A stretch of DNA of 64,000 bases from Pyrocephalus nanus (GCA_038380795.1 CM076261.1:97362418-97426417), one strand, 5' to 3'; positions 1 to 28,430 are shown, counted from the stretch's first letter. Numbers and translations are program-made. Notes: generated from the sequence alone by a model not told the origin.

Positions 1-1060
1 TCCTCGTGTCCCGTTCCCGGTGCCAGCCCCGCTCCTCGTGTCCCGTTCCCCGTGCCCCGTTCCCGGTGCCAGCCCCGTTCCTCGTGTCCCGTTCCCGGTG
101 CCAGCCCCGTTCCCCGTGTCCCGCTCCCCGTGTCCCGTTCCCCGTGTCCCGTTCCCGGTGCCACCCCCGTTCCCCGTGTCCCGCTCCCGGTGCCACCCCC
201 GTTCCCCGTGTCCCGTTCCCGGTGCCACCCCCGTTCCCCGTGTCTCGTTCCCGGTGCCAGCCCCTTTCCCGCTGTCCGTTGTTCCCCGTGCCATGTGCCA
301 GTTCCCGGTGCCAGCCCCGTTCCCGGTGCCATGTGCCCGTTCCCAGTGTCCCATTCCCGGCATTCCCGCTCCCAAACCCGTTCCCCGTTCCCGTTCCCGA
401 TGTCCCATTCCCAATAGCCTCCCTGTTCCCCGTGTCCCGTTCCCGGTGTCCCATTCCCATTGTCCCCCCTTCTTCCTGGGGTCCCGTTCCCGGTTGTTCT
501 GTGCCCATTCCCGGTGCCCTCCCCCTCCCGTTCCCCGTGTCCATTCCCCGTGTCCCATCCCCCGTGTCCCGTTCCCGTATCCCTTTCCCAGTGTCCCATC
601 CCCCGTGTCCCATCCCCCGTGTCCCATCCCCCGTATCCCTTTCCCGGTGTCCCATCCCCCGTGTCCCACCCCCCGTGTCCCATTCCCCGTGTCCCACCCC
701 CGGTGCCCCCCCCGGTGCCCCTCCCCTCTCCCCATGCCCATTCCCGGTGCGCTCCCCCTCCCGTTCCCCGTGTCCCACCCCCCGTGTCCCGTTCCCGTAT
801 CCCTTTCCCAGTGTCCCATCCCCCGTATCCCTTTCCCGGTGTCCCATCCCCAGTGTCCCATCCCCCGTGTCCCTTTCCCCTTGTCCCACCCCCCGTGCAC
901 CCCCCGGTGCCCCCCCCGTGTCCCACCCCCCGTTGCCCCCCCGGTACCCCCCCCGGTGCCCCTCCCCTCTCCCCATGCCCGTTCCCTTTGCCCGTTGCCC
1001 GCCCCTCTCCCTCCCCCTCCGGTGCCCGTTGCCCGTTGCCCCGGGCCGGTTGCCCCCTCG
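1..1060. repeat. C-rich degenerate minisatellite upstream of GPT
   Basis: About 1 kb made of variants of CCCGTGTCCCGTTCCCGGTG with a period near 18-24 bases. It is strongly C-rich on the + strand. Every frame stays open for hundreds of codons because the array lacks stop trinucleotides, so those frames are not genes. It ends about 200 bases before the GPT start codon and may continue left of the window. Confidence 0.9.
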
Positions 1061-1260
1061 CCCGTTGCGGGTTGCCCGTTGGCCCGGGGCGGTGCCGGTG
1101 GCCGTGGGAGGGTTTTTGGGGGTGCCCAGAGGCCTGGTTTTTTTTTATTTTATTTTATTTTTTTATTGGGGTGTCGCCGCTCCCGGAGGTGGGTGTCGGG
1201 GTTCCCGGGGCGGTGCCACCCCGGCTTTGTGCCGGTACCCCCGGGCGGGGCGGGCGGAGG
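1061..1260 (+). promoter_or_regulatory. Probable GPT promoter/5' leader region
   Basis: This GC-rich stretch lies between the upstream array and the GPT start codon. It contains a T/A-rich tract (about 1138-1167, TTTTATTTTATTTT) and then a CpG-rich segment leading into the ATG. No clear TATA box at a standard distance is visible. Assignment rests on position only. Confidence 0.4.
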
Positions 1261-18483
<17,223 letters not shown>

Positions 18484-18773
18484 TTGGGGGGGGGGGTCCC
18501 GGTTATTCCCACCCCCCCCCAGACCCCACCCACCCACTCAGATCCCGCGTGGGTCTCCCAAGTGCCTTCCAAGCTTTTTCCTGACTTTCCACGAGGGGGG
18601 GGAGGGACACGGAGGGGGGGGGAGGGGGGGAATCCACTCCGTGTCACGGGGCTGGTCCCCCCCTCTCCCCTCCCCCTCCCTCCCCTCCCCCCGTGAGGGG
18701 GTGTGAGGGTCGCGGGTGTGACACGAACACGCGTGGGCAGGGCCGGTTCCCCTCCTCGCCCCCCCAAAACAAA

Positions 18774-18779
18774 AATAAA
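18774..18779 (+). terminator. GPT: GPT polyadenylation signal AATAAA
   Basis: Canonical AATAAA 290 bases after the GPT stop codon, followed by GT-rich sequence (CACGTGTGGTGTCACCTCGT) suitable as the downstream element. The implied 3' UTR of about 310 bases is GC-rich. Confidence 0.8.
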
Positions 18780-18871
18780 GGACACTGAGCAGCCACGTCA
18801 CGTGTGGTGTCACCTCGTGGGTGTCACCCCCACCCCACCACGGGGTTTGGCTTTTTTGGGGTGGGGGGGGC

Positions 18872-18877
18872 TTTATT
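18872..18877 (-). terminator. Possible minus-strand polyadenylation signal AATAAA
   Basis: TTTATT on + (AATAAA on minus) lies just downstream of the two GPT-like terminal exon fragments on the minus strand, and about 100 bases from the GPT poly(A) signal. It suggests the minus-strand unit once had, or still has, its own 3' end. Confidence 0.4.
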
Positions 18878-18900
18878 GGGGTGAGGGGGCGTGGGGGGGG

Positions 18901-18955
18901 GGGAGAATTCCCGCAGGAATTGCGCGTGGAAGCGCACGAGGAGCTGCAGCAGCCG
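18901..18955 (-). pseudogene. Second partial copy of the GPT-like terminal exon
   Basis: About 50 bases nearly identical to part of 19280-19391. On the minus strand it reads LLQLLVRFHAQFLREFS and then runs into poly-C instead of a stop. It sits at the far side of the 21-bp GAATTC array, so the array lies between two copies of the same exon segment. The array probably expanded from the junction of a tandem duplication. Confidence 0.6.
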
Positions 18956-19225
18956 CCTCCCTCGGCAGAATTCCCACATCCCTCGGCAGAATTCCCACAT
19001 CCCTCGGCAGAATTCCCACATCCCTCGGCAGAATTCCCACATCCCTCGGCAGAATTCCCACATCCCTCGGCAGAATTCCCACATCCCACAGCAGAATTCT
19101 CACATCCCTCGGCAGAATTCCCACATCCCTCGGCAGAATTCCCACATCCCACGGCAGAATTCCCACATCCCTCGGCAGAATTCCCACATCCCACGGCAGA
19201 ATTCCCACATCCCTCGGCAGAATTC
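18956..19225. repeat. 21-bp array with a GAATTC in each unit
   Basis: About 13 copies of CCCTCGGCAGAATTCCCACA(T), with CCCACGG and CCCACAG variants. Every unit contains GAATTC. The period is 21, so frames stay open on both strands with a 7-residue repeat; I regard this as non-coding. The motif resembles the end of the adjacent GPT-like exon (GGAATTCCCCTGAGGGATCC on minus). Confidence 0.9.
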
Positions 19226-19279
19226 CCGCCTGGAAAGTGGCGGGGGGGGGTGGGGGGAGCTGCAGGATTCCCGGATCCC

Positions 19280-19391
19280 TCAGGGGAATTCCCGCCTCCC
19301 TCGGGAGAATTCCCGCAGGAATTGCGCGTGGAAGCGCACGAGGAGCTGCAGGACCCGCTCCAGCCTCTCCGGCGGCAGCAGCAGCGACAGC
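19280..19391 (-). pseudogene. Isolated exon resembling the last exon of GPT (tail-to-tail)
   Basis: On the minus strand an acceptor (GTGCCCCCCAG) at 19394-19392 precedes one phase-completing G and then 36 codons to TGA (19280-19282). The first 29 residues contain LLPPERLERVLQLL and end FLREFS. They align without gaps to the last 29 residues of GPT (TILPPTEKLQVLL ... FVREFS), with about 13 identities, the same phase and the same exon position. The following seven codons before the stop look like an extension after loss of the original stop. No other GPT-like exon is visible further along the minus strand to 33 kb. It is either the remnant of an inverted GPT paralogue or a duplicated terminal exon. 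Homology is judged by eye. Confidence 0.6.
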
Positions 19392-19604
19392 CTGGGGGGC
19401 ACCGGGGGGGAGGGGGCACCGGGACGTGGGGACCTCTGAACCCCCCCCCATCCCCTAAACAACCCCCCCCTCAGCCCCCACGGGGGGGACCCACTCGGGA
19501 TGTCCCCAAATCTGAGCCCACCCAACCCCTGCCCCCATCCCGAGGAGGGGAGACCACCCAGAGCCCCAAATTCTGGGGGTGACGGAGCCCGGGACACAAC
19601 AGCA

Positions 19605-20900
19605 CGATGGGACCCCAAAATCCCACCCCAAACACCCCAACAGGACCCCAAAAATCCCAGCTCTTGACACTCAACACCCACTCCCCGATGGGACCCCAAA
19701 ATCCCACCCCAACCACCCCAACAGGACCCCAAAAATCCCAGCCCTTGACACTCAACACCCACTCCCCGATGGGACCCCAAAATCCCACCCCAACAACCCC
19801 AACAGGACCCCGAAAATCCCAGCCATTGACACCCAACACCCCCACCCCGATGGGACCCCAAAATCCCACCCCCCAAAACCCCAATAGGATCCCAAAAATC
19901 CCAGCCCTTGATACCCAACACCCCCACCGCTGTGGGACCCCAAAATTCACCACAACAACCCCCAAATCCCAGCCCTTAACACCTAAAACCCCCACCCTGA
20001 TGGGACCCCAAAATCTCACCCCAAACACCCCAACAGGACCCCAAAAATCCCAGCCCTTTACACCCACCAACCCCACCCCCCAACAGGACCCCAAAATCCC
20101 AGCACAACAACCCCAAAATTCCAACACCCTAAGACCCCAAAATCCCAATCCCAACACCCCTAGAAGACCCAAAAATCACAGCCCCCAACCCCTAAAATCC
20201 CACCCCATAACATCCAACACCCCCACCCCAATGGGACCACAAAATCCCCCCCCCAACACCACAAAATCCCACCCCTTAACACCTAAAACCCCCACCTCGA
20301 TGGGACCCCAAAATCCCACCACAACACCCCAACAGGACCCCAAAATCCCACCCCCAACACCCCAACAGAACCCCAAAATCCCACCACAATAACCCCAAAA
20401 TCCCAACACCCAACACCCTTAGAAGAGCCCAAAATCACAACCCCAAATCCAAAATCCCAGCCCTTAACACCCAACACCCCCACCCCAATGGGACCCCAAA
20501 AACCCACCACAACCCCAAAATCCTAACGCCCCCCACCTCAAGAGGAACCCCAGGATCTCAACTTTCAACACCCTAAGACCACCCCAAAATCCCAACCCCA
20601 AAACCCCAAAAATCCCAACCCTTGACACCCAACACCATCACCCCGATGGGACCCCAAAATCCCACCACAACAACCCCAAAATTCCAACAGCCTAAGACCC
20701 CAAGAGGAACCCCAGGATCCCAACCTCACACACCCTAAGAAGAACCCAAAATCCTAACCCCAAAATCCCACTCCTTAACACCCAACACCCCCACCCCGAT
20801 GGGACCCCAAAATCCCCCCCCAGCACCCCAACAGGACCCCAAAAATCCCAGCCCTTGACACCCAACACCCCCACCCATATGAGACCCTGAAATCCCACAC
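19605..20900. repeat. Array GGGACCCCAAAATCCCACCC
   Basis: About 1.3 kb of degenerate 45-85 base units: GATGGGACCCCAAAATCCCA, CAACACCCCAACAGGACCCC and CAGCCCTTGACACCCAACAC. No exon-like sequence is visible. It may be an ancient intron or intergenic satellite. Confidence 0.85.
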
Positions 20901-20984
20901 CCCAACAGGACCCCAAAATCCCGACATCCAACACCACCCAACCCCCAACACGCCCCACCCCAACGGGACCCCAAACCCCACATT

Positions 20985-21650
20985 TGGGGTGTCCCAGGGT
21001 GTCCCCCCCATAACCCCACATTTGGGGTGTCCCCTCCCCCCATAACCCCACATTTGGGGTGCCCCCCATAACCCCACATTTGGGGTGTCCCCCCCATAAC
21101 CCCACATTTGGGGTGTCCCCATAACCCCACATTTGGGGTGTCCCAGAGTGTCCCCCCCCCCATAACCTCACATTTGGGGTCCCCCCCATAACCCCACATT
21201 TGGGGTGTCCCCATAACCCCACATTTTAGGGTGTCCCCCCATAACCCCACATTTGGGGTGCCCCAGGGTGTCCCCCCCATAACCCCAAATTTGGGGGTCC
21301 CCCCCATAACCCCACATTTGGGTGTCCCCCATAACCCCACATTTGGGGTGTCCCCATAACCCCACATTTGGGGTGTCCCCCCCATAACCCCACATTTGGG
21401 GTGTCCCCCCCATAACCCCACATTTAGGGTGTCCCCATAACCCCACATTTGGGGTGTCCCCCCCATAACCCCACATTTGGGGTGTCCCCCCCATAACCCC
21501 ACATTTGGGGTGCCCCCCATAACCCCACATTTGGGGTCCACGCCCCATAACCCCACATTTGGGGTGTCCCCCCCATAACCCCACATTTGGGGTGTCCCCC
21601 ATAACCCCACATTTGGGGTGTCCCCCATAACCCCACATTTGGGGTCCCCC
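20985..21650. repeat. 28-bp array CCCCATAACCCCACATTTGG
   Basis: About 24 copies of CATAACCCCACATTTGGGGT plus TGTCCCCC with a variable C-run. It terminates sharply at 21652, where the AT-rich element starts. Confidence 0.92.
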
Positions 21651-21652
21651 CC

Positions 21653-23054
21653 TGTTGTGGTTTTGCTTTGGCTTAATTTGCTTTCCACCTCCCACACAAT
21701 TACTGCTAGTTGAGAGAAGGTTTTTGCAGACAAAAGAGAGACAGGATTTGGGGAAAATAGTATAAACATTTATTACTGGTAAAACAAAAACTATTAATAA
21801 ATTAAAAACTAAAGAATTATATCTACAACAATTTCTACCTAAGTTAAAGTGCTATATATTTACAGAAATACTCCCCCTCCCCCCCTTTATACCAGTCCAA
21901 GGAGGAGAAGTGATTTTAATCTTCATTTTCGGAGCTCCAGCCCTCTTTCTCTTCTATAAGAGAGTGAAGAAAAAAAAGTTTAAAAGACGAACTGTTTGGA
22001 CAGAAACTGCTGTGGAAGAATTCCAGCCGAGAGATAACGGAGTTTCCAAGGTCGAAGCTGGCAGCCAGAGGAGAGAGAAGAAATTCCAAGGGGGGAGAGC
22101 TGTTTCTTCCCTTTTCACTCTCTCTCCTCAGCAGGGAAAAGACTGAAAAGTAATCCCTGCTACTTGTAAAAATTTGTTGGAGTAAGGAGACCCCCCATGC
22201 GGCTGATGGAGGAGCCTGTGGATGTACCAAAGAGAACTGAGACTTCATGAGAACTGAGGTGCAGCAGAGTCCTGTTGAAAACTTTGTGACCCTTGAAAGG
22301 GATGATGCTTATGCTGGAGCAAAGATGGCTCGAATAAGCTTGGGATCCGTGTGTGTGTGGATCCATACTGCTGTTGAAGATTTATAACTTTAGGAAAGAA
22401 AAAGAATCTCATGCTGGAGCGAGACGGCCCATGTGAGATGTTGGGATCCGTGTGTGTGTGGGATCTGTCCTATCAAGGACTGTTTCTCCCATGGGGAGGG
22501 ACCTCCATAGGGAAACAGGGGTGAACTCTTAAACCATTATCCCCTGTAACCCTGTGGTGAAGATCCATGGTAAGCAAGTGTCCCCTTGCAAGCCTATGGA
22601 AGGAAGACCCTTCAGGACCTGGGAACCCCCAGCCTTCAATCTTAGCCCAGGAGGGGGGTAAACCCAGCCTTGGAGGCTGACACAGAGCAAGAGAGAGAGA
22701 GAGAGAAAAAGTTCCAGCTGCAACGAAAATGCTACTGCTACTAAAGATTTGTTACTGAAGAGAGAGAGCTGGAACTCTGAAAATGGAGACTGAAACCACT
22801 TCTCCTCCTTGGACTGGTATAAAGGGGGGGGAGGAGTATTTCTGTAAATATATAACACTTTAACCTGAATAGAAATTGTTGTAAATATAATTCTTTAGTT
22901 TTTAATTTGTTAGTACTTCTTATTTTACTAGTACTAAATGTTTATACTATTTTCCCCAAATCCTGTCTCTCTTTTGTCTGCAAAAACCTTCTCTCAACTA
23001 GTAGTAATTGTGTGGGAGGTGGAAAGCAAATTAAGCCAAAGCAAAACCACGACA
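21653..23054. mobile_element. Palindromic LTR-like element, inverted arms of about 250-300 bp
   Basis: The left arm (21653 to about 21960) starts TGTTGTGGTTTTGCTTTGGC. The right arm (about 22745-23054) is its reverse complement and ends GCAAAACCACGACA. The arms differ by scattered substitutions. TGT...ACA ends and a TATAAAG (22818-22824) in the right arm fit avian retroviral LTR termini, so this may be two LTRs of one family in head-to-head orientation or a fold-back element. The 800-base centre contains GGGATCCGTGTGTGTG twice and no coding frame I recognise. This is the start of the AT-rich island. Confidence 0.65.
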
Positions 23055-26000
23055 GATATTAACAATGATTTTGTTACAATTTCTTTAAAAATGAAGTTTT
23101 TGACAGCAAAATTATACAACATTTTCTTATGCCACACTGGCAAATATAACCACAGACTTACATCAGAGTTTCAAATTTCAATTCAGATTTTTAATAAAAA
23201 TATTAACTAATCAATCAATTTGAAGTCCCATTCTCTTTCCTTAGCTTGTCTGGAGAGAGGAAGTATCACCCCCCTTTCTTTCTGACTTTCCCTTATCAGT
23301 TTATTACATGCAATTCTTTCTTTCTTTCTTTCTCTATGGATTTTAACACTGTTCTTATCTTTCCTTTTAAAGACTACAAAAGTAACTTCCCTCTTCCCAA
23401 ACCATCCAAACTGAAGCTGCAGACCTTTTCTTTCATCCCAGCAGATACCGTTTCTTCAGCTCTCTCTCTCCCTCTCCCCTCCCTTTTCTTTTCCCAGTTT
23501 TCAACACTGTGGTCTCAATTTTGGTATGATTTTTGTTGTTAGATTTTAAATTTGTTTTATGAGAAGCTTGGTAAAGTTTTCAGTTTGTTTTTTTGGTGTT
23601 TTTTTTTTTTTTATTTACTTTGTATATATATTTTCCTAGTTTTATAACTTTGAGAAATTTTGATTATATATGTTTGAGTAGTTTTAATATTTGCTAGGAT
23701 TTGTTATATTTTTCGTCCTGGGGTATTAATTTAGTTTTATCAAGAGTTTGTTATGATGTTTTAGCCCCAGGAATTAAATAATGAAGTTTTTGAAACTCTT
23801 TATATTTTTTTAGTTTATTTAAATGGTTTTAGGTTTCCCTGTCTTTTTGGACAATTTTTTTTTTTTTAATTACCTTTTTTTTTCTTATAATAAAAACCAC
23901 TTTATTAATCGGATTTTTGGGCCAATTTGCTGAGGCCTGTTTATGTACATTTTTTGTTTTTCTTTCAGTAAGTTTCTGAGGCCTCTGTTTTGGTATTTAT
24001 TTAATTTCTTTAGTTCTTTTTAATCATGTTTTAGGTGTTTCATCTTTTTTGTTGATTTTCTAATATTTTTATGGTATTTTGTTCATTGGGGTTAGTCACT
24101 TTAAGTCTTCAGATTAATGAAGTATAATAATTAGTTACGTGTTGCCAATTTAGGGCTGAGTTACAGTTCCCACTGGGAGGGGTGTTGGACTGCATTTTCT
24201 CTCAGGTATATATATCAGGTTTTAAAAATGTGGTTTAACTCTTTTGTTATTCCCGAGAGGTTTTCTAATAATAAAGTTCTGATTTCTCTCGGGGTTGCCT
24301 ACCTTCTTTTAAGAGTTTTAGTGCTTTCGGGATTTTCGCACCTCTGATCTGATAAGGCAGTGAGATTTGCAAACTGGAAACTGGAGGGTGTAATGGGGAG
24401 TTCAGCAGTGCTGTGTAAATAACAACTGAAGGAATTTGAACAGAGGTTTGTGAAAAGGGGAGGGTTAATGAGGGATTCAGCGGGTAAGGGGGTAATGGGG
24501 GGGTCAGCGACTGACTCCGTTAGGGGGAATTGTTTTAAAGGCTCGAGGTCTACTGAGACAACAGGTCTACCCCTCAAAGAAGAGAGACCAGGTCTACCTC
24601 TCAAGAAAAAGACAACAGGTCTACCCCTCCTAAAAAGAGACCAGGTCTACCCCTCAGAAAAAGACAACAGGTCTACCCACCTAAAAGAGACCCTCAGGAG
24701 GCTGGCAATGAGTCCCACAAACTGCTTACCATGGGATTGGGAGTCTTCCCAAGTGTCTGAAAAGCTTTGCTTTCCTTTGGCTTTAGAAATTGGAAACTGA
24801 AGCCATTGTCAAGGTGCTGGCCCTTGCTGCCCTGTGTCTTTCAAGTGTTGACTCAGTCTCTGTATTGGAGCTGCTGTTGGATGAAGAGGGGCTCCCAATT
24901 TGCCTTGAAGCTGCTGGTTTGTTCCCTTCTTGTCCCAGCTTGTGCAGGAGATGGAATTGCAGTGCTCCAGTAGAGATGGGTCGTGGTGCTGCTGAAAGGA
25001 GCCTTTCTGCCTTGAGGCCAAGTTGTGGTGGCAGCGCAGCAGTTGGGAGAAGCGGAGGGTTGGCAGCGCCAGGCCTGGAAAGCTGCTGCTGTGGCAGAGG
25101 CGCTGAAGTGCAGTTCCAAACGTTGCCACAAGGCGGCAGCACTGAGCGCAGAGAGACCAGGTCTAGCCGTCAAAACAGCGACCCCAGGTCTAAACCAAAA
25201 GACAAACCCCGCTTGACACGCGGGTGTGAAAACACGTACCCTGCTCCTCTCCCCCTCACTGGAAGCCTGGGTAAGATTAGGAAGTACTCTAGCAGGAATT
25301 TAGAATATATTCAAATAAATTGCCCTCACAGATTGGTGGTTTACATTGCATAAACAGTGACAGTTACAAGAAGGGGTTTTTTTGGCATTTGTTTAGGTTC
25401 TAGTTAACTAAAATATCCTGGTATAGTTTTTCTTTACTGGCATAGGATAACTAATGTAATCAAAATAAAAAAAAAGGAGAGGTAGAATACCTGATGGAAA
25501 GGTAGAGAGGAAGGTGGAATACAAAGAGAAAACAAGAGGTTAACACTAAGATAACACTTCAAAGACAGTTGAGGGAGATCCAGCCTAATTTCTACAATCT
25601 GACTTTTACTCTGAGCAGAAGGCAATTAGTATAGCCATGAAAGTTAAAGAAACATTCCAAGAGGAGTTCTTTTTCATATAAAATAGTAGCTTTTCTCAGG
25701 ACAAAGTGTCAAAGAGAAAAAAAAAAAGAAGCTAAACAAGATGTTTTCATGGCAGTGGCTTTATTCAACACTAGACTGCCTCTAAAACCTGTAAATTTCC
25801 AAGCTGAGCTAATAACTAGGAATTATGCTGATTGCAGACTTCTGGCTTTCAGACTACTCCGTGAGATTAATTTAATTTAGAGTCAAAATATTTGTAGATT
25901 TTCTTCATGAAGAAATGTACATTAAAAATCATAAAGTTTTCACTGACACTGACAGTGCTGTGAATCCATGTGAGATTTTCACCCAAAGTTGAAAAGAGCT

Positions 26001-26640
26001 ACACATCTTTGTATTGTATGAAAAACAGGGCCCTTCTGGCTTCACATAAAATGGGAGTAAGAAAACAGTTTAAAGGATAAAACTAGTTCTTAGAGCCAGT
26101 TCTTATAAAGAAACGTTTGGAAAATTACACGGCAGTTCTCTGACTACCCTAATTTGTCAAGGAATCACCATAATTCAAATGCTCTGAGTATTGAGATTAT
26201 TTGATATTGAACTTAAAATATAATCCTTATCAGAGAGTTGTGCGTATGTCATGAGAAACTGAAACTCAGTAAAAACCAAAGAAAATCACTAAATTTGTTC
26301 TTTTGAACTGTTTTGTTCACAGGATATTTGTTTAAAGTATAAAGATGGGGAAGAAAAAAAAAACAACAAACCCTTATTCAATTAAGGCCATATAGAGGAA
26401 CTTCAGTTTTGCAGAACCATAGAAAAGACATTATACAGAAACAGAGATTATAAATTAAAGAGGATTATAAAATTTTTATTGCTAAAAACCATATCTACAG
26501 AGAACAACTTTCTGGTGTAGTAAAGCTGAAAAAGGAAAGAATTTAAAGAAAATACTTAGAAGTCCAGAATTATGCAAAAGTCGTGACAAACTAGATTTAA
26601 CCAACAAAGCCTACACTGCCTAGAAAAACCATGTTTATCC
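23055..26640. other. AT-rich intergenic block, unclassified
   Basis: About 3.6 kb with much lower GC than its surroundings and no gene found. Visible items: TTTCTTTCTTTC near 23320; long T-runs at 23595-23630 and 23850-23885; a possible LTR-like stretch (TATATATA about 24210 and AATAAAG about 24271, then TCTCTCGGGGTTGCC); a cluster of about five CAGGTCTACC motifs at 24565-24690, recurring once near 25165; and a GC-richer island at 24790-25260. 25300-26640 shows no repeats or coding signals that I can name. It probably consists of degraded transposable elements. Confidence 0.5.
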
Positions 26641-26645
26641 ATCAC

Positions 26646-27112
26646 TCATTCACTGTCTCCGTCAGGGCATTGAGAGGATGACATTTGGAGACAAAGGAGA
26701 CTAAAGAGGAATTTGTGGAAAAGGGGGGGGGGGGTAATAAGGGGCATAGAGGGGGGCCAGAAGGGATTTTCATTTGGGGTTTTTTTGGGCTTGTTGACAC
26801 ACCCAATCCTTGGAAGACCCGAACACGGGCCATATAATATGGGGTTTAGAGAGTGACCTCCCTCCCCAAGCTCACCCAAAAAGAAAACTCCATACTTACC
26901 CCTCCCTGGGGTCTTCGTTTGGTCTTCGTGCACAAAATTTAAGGGGGTCTGCAGATTTCTTTTGCTTTATCATCGAAGTTTTACTGGGTTCATTGATCCA
27001 GAATTTGGTGAGAGCAGCCTTCAGAGCAGGGCTATCCGGAGATAGGGCGCCTCCCTGTCTCTGCAGGAGTCCGCACCAAAACAATTTGGATTCCCGGCCA
27101 ACGCACCAAAAT
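26646..27112 (-). mobile_element. Leader and possible gag start of a second provirus
   Basis: Immediately internal (minus strand) to the LTR at 27113-27473 is a tRNA-Gly-type primer binding site and then about 450 bases. They contain a short open frame beginning at 26933 that reads through a Pro-rich stretch. This is the order expected at the 5' end of a provirus (LTR, primer site, leader, gag). No matching downstream gag/pol or 3' LTR is visible between 23 and 26.6 kb, so the element is truncated or very diverged. Confidence 0.5.
27091..27108 (-). other. Primer binding site, tRNA-Gly type
   Basis: Minus strand reads TGGTGCGTTGGCCGGGAA, which differs at one position from the sequence complementary to the 3' end of vertebrate tRNA-Gly(GCC). 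It lies four bases after the LTR end. A partial second copy of the LTR-end/primer-site junction (minus strand AATTGTTTTGGTGCGG) lies at about 27072-27087. Confidence 0.65.
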
Positions 27113-27473
27113 TGTTATAGATTAGTATAAGAATTTCGACAACTCGATTCCAATTAAACATTGATAAATTCATTAAGCAAGCGATGATAAAGCAAAATAC
27201 AGCGCTGGGTGTCCTGGAGGCAAGTGCCTGCCAAGGTACACACCGAAATGAAGTCAGTGTTTCTTTTTATACACGCTCGAGGCTTTAAGTACATGTTAAG
27301 TGGTGTCTGGCACTGGCTTTTCGGATGGAAATTTGCTCGTGGTTTGAGTTCGGTGGTGGCTCGGTAAGTGGTCGTCTGGTATTTGTCAAAGATGAAAAGG
27401 TGCGGTTCTTATCAGTTGTTTATTGACACTGATTAGCAAATTATCCACCTTTTTGCTTTTATTAACTATTACA
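27113..27473 (-). mobile_element. ERV long terminal repeat, 361 bp
   Basis: On the minus strand it starts TGTAATAGTTAATAAAAGC and ends CTATAACA. It contains a TATAAAAA box (+ TTTTTATA about 27266-27273). Its ends match those of the LTR at 32929-33338 (TGTAATGGTTAATAAAAGC ... CTGTAACA), but the middles differ. A polypurine tract abuts one side and a primer binding site the other, so it can act as the 3' LTR of the right provirus and the 5' LTR of the left one. Confidence 0.7.
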
Positions 27474-27491
27474 ATTCCTCCCCCTTTCTCT
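27474..27491 (-). other. Retroviral polypurine tract
   Basis: Minus strand AGAGAAAGGGGGAGGAAT directly abuts the TGTAATAG start of the LTR. This is the usual position of the plus-strand primer at the end of proviral internal sequence. Confidence 0.7.
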
Positions 27492-28430
27492 ATTCATCAG
27501 TAATTTGCTTATCAAATCTTATTCCAACTTTTCGGACTGCATATAAGGTAATTAATGACATCACTAGAAGCCCATCATAGTAGATAATTAACAACATCAC
27601 TAGAGGCCCATTATAGTATCAATTCCTAAAGGAATTGATTTTTAGAAGCGATATTTTTCCCTTAATTCAACACATAATCTCCTCTTTCACTGTAACTGAA
27701 GAACTGGGGGAGGGAGGGGGTCCTGTTGATACAGAACTTTAATACCTGGAACTTTATTCACTTAGTAATCTAATTTCCAGTTTTATTTCGGTGCTATAGG
27801 CTATCAGCAAGTTTATTTTTGCAGAGTTATTTGTATATTTGTAAATTGTACCCCTCTGCCTCCCTCGTCTGCTCCTCTGCAGGGAGCAGTGAGGTGTTAG
27901 TTCCTCTGGGCAGCAGGGGTATCCTTCAGGAGTTCTGCTTCTCTGCTCACTTGGCCTTTTTACCATGGTTTTGGAAACATGATATTCCTTTAGAATCTCG
28001 TTTCAGGTTTTAATTTAATTTAATTTAATTTAATTAATTAATTACTTTATCGTGGGGTTCGCTCCCAAGCAAATCAGACATCACACTGTTTTATAGTGTT
28101 ATGCCAGTCTTTCTCGTAATATTTCCCAGGTTTCAGGGATTAATAATCCCCACCCTCAAAGTTAATTTACAAACTTTCACACAGGTTCTCTGTTCCCCTA
28201 CAGCCAAGTGACGGTCTCTACAGTCCATACAACACCATTTTTTATCACCTTCATGCCTTTCCAAATCACCCACCCCCCGTGCCCCAGAGTAGGATGCTTC
28301 ATGCAAGGTACACCCCAAAGTTCCCTCCATGGTTCAGACATTTCAGTTTTTTAATTCACAGCACAGGAGGAGAAACTGAGGAGTTCCTGTTACCCTTTTT
28401 TTCTTAGCTCCTGTCTTCACTCATTCAATT
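27492..28430 (-). mobile_element. Proviral 3' internal region, env largely missing
   Basis: Less than 1 kb separates the integrase remnant from the polypurine tract, too short for a full envelope gene. A 65-codon cysteine-containing frame (28133-28330) could be an envelope remnant, but I cannot recognise it. An AATTTAATTTAATT microsatellite lies at 28008-28045. Envelope is probably deleted or decayed. Confidence 0.45.

Noticed and set aside
24790..25353. 187-residue + frame in the AT-rich block
   Set aside because: It has no recognised domain, starts in what looks like repeat-derived sequence and contains the CAGGTCTA motif seen in the upstream repeat cluster. No splice or promoter support.
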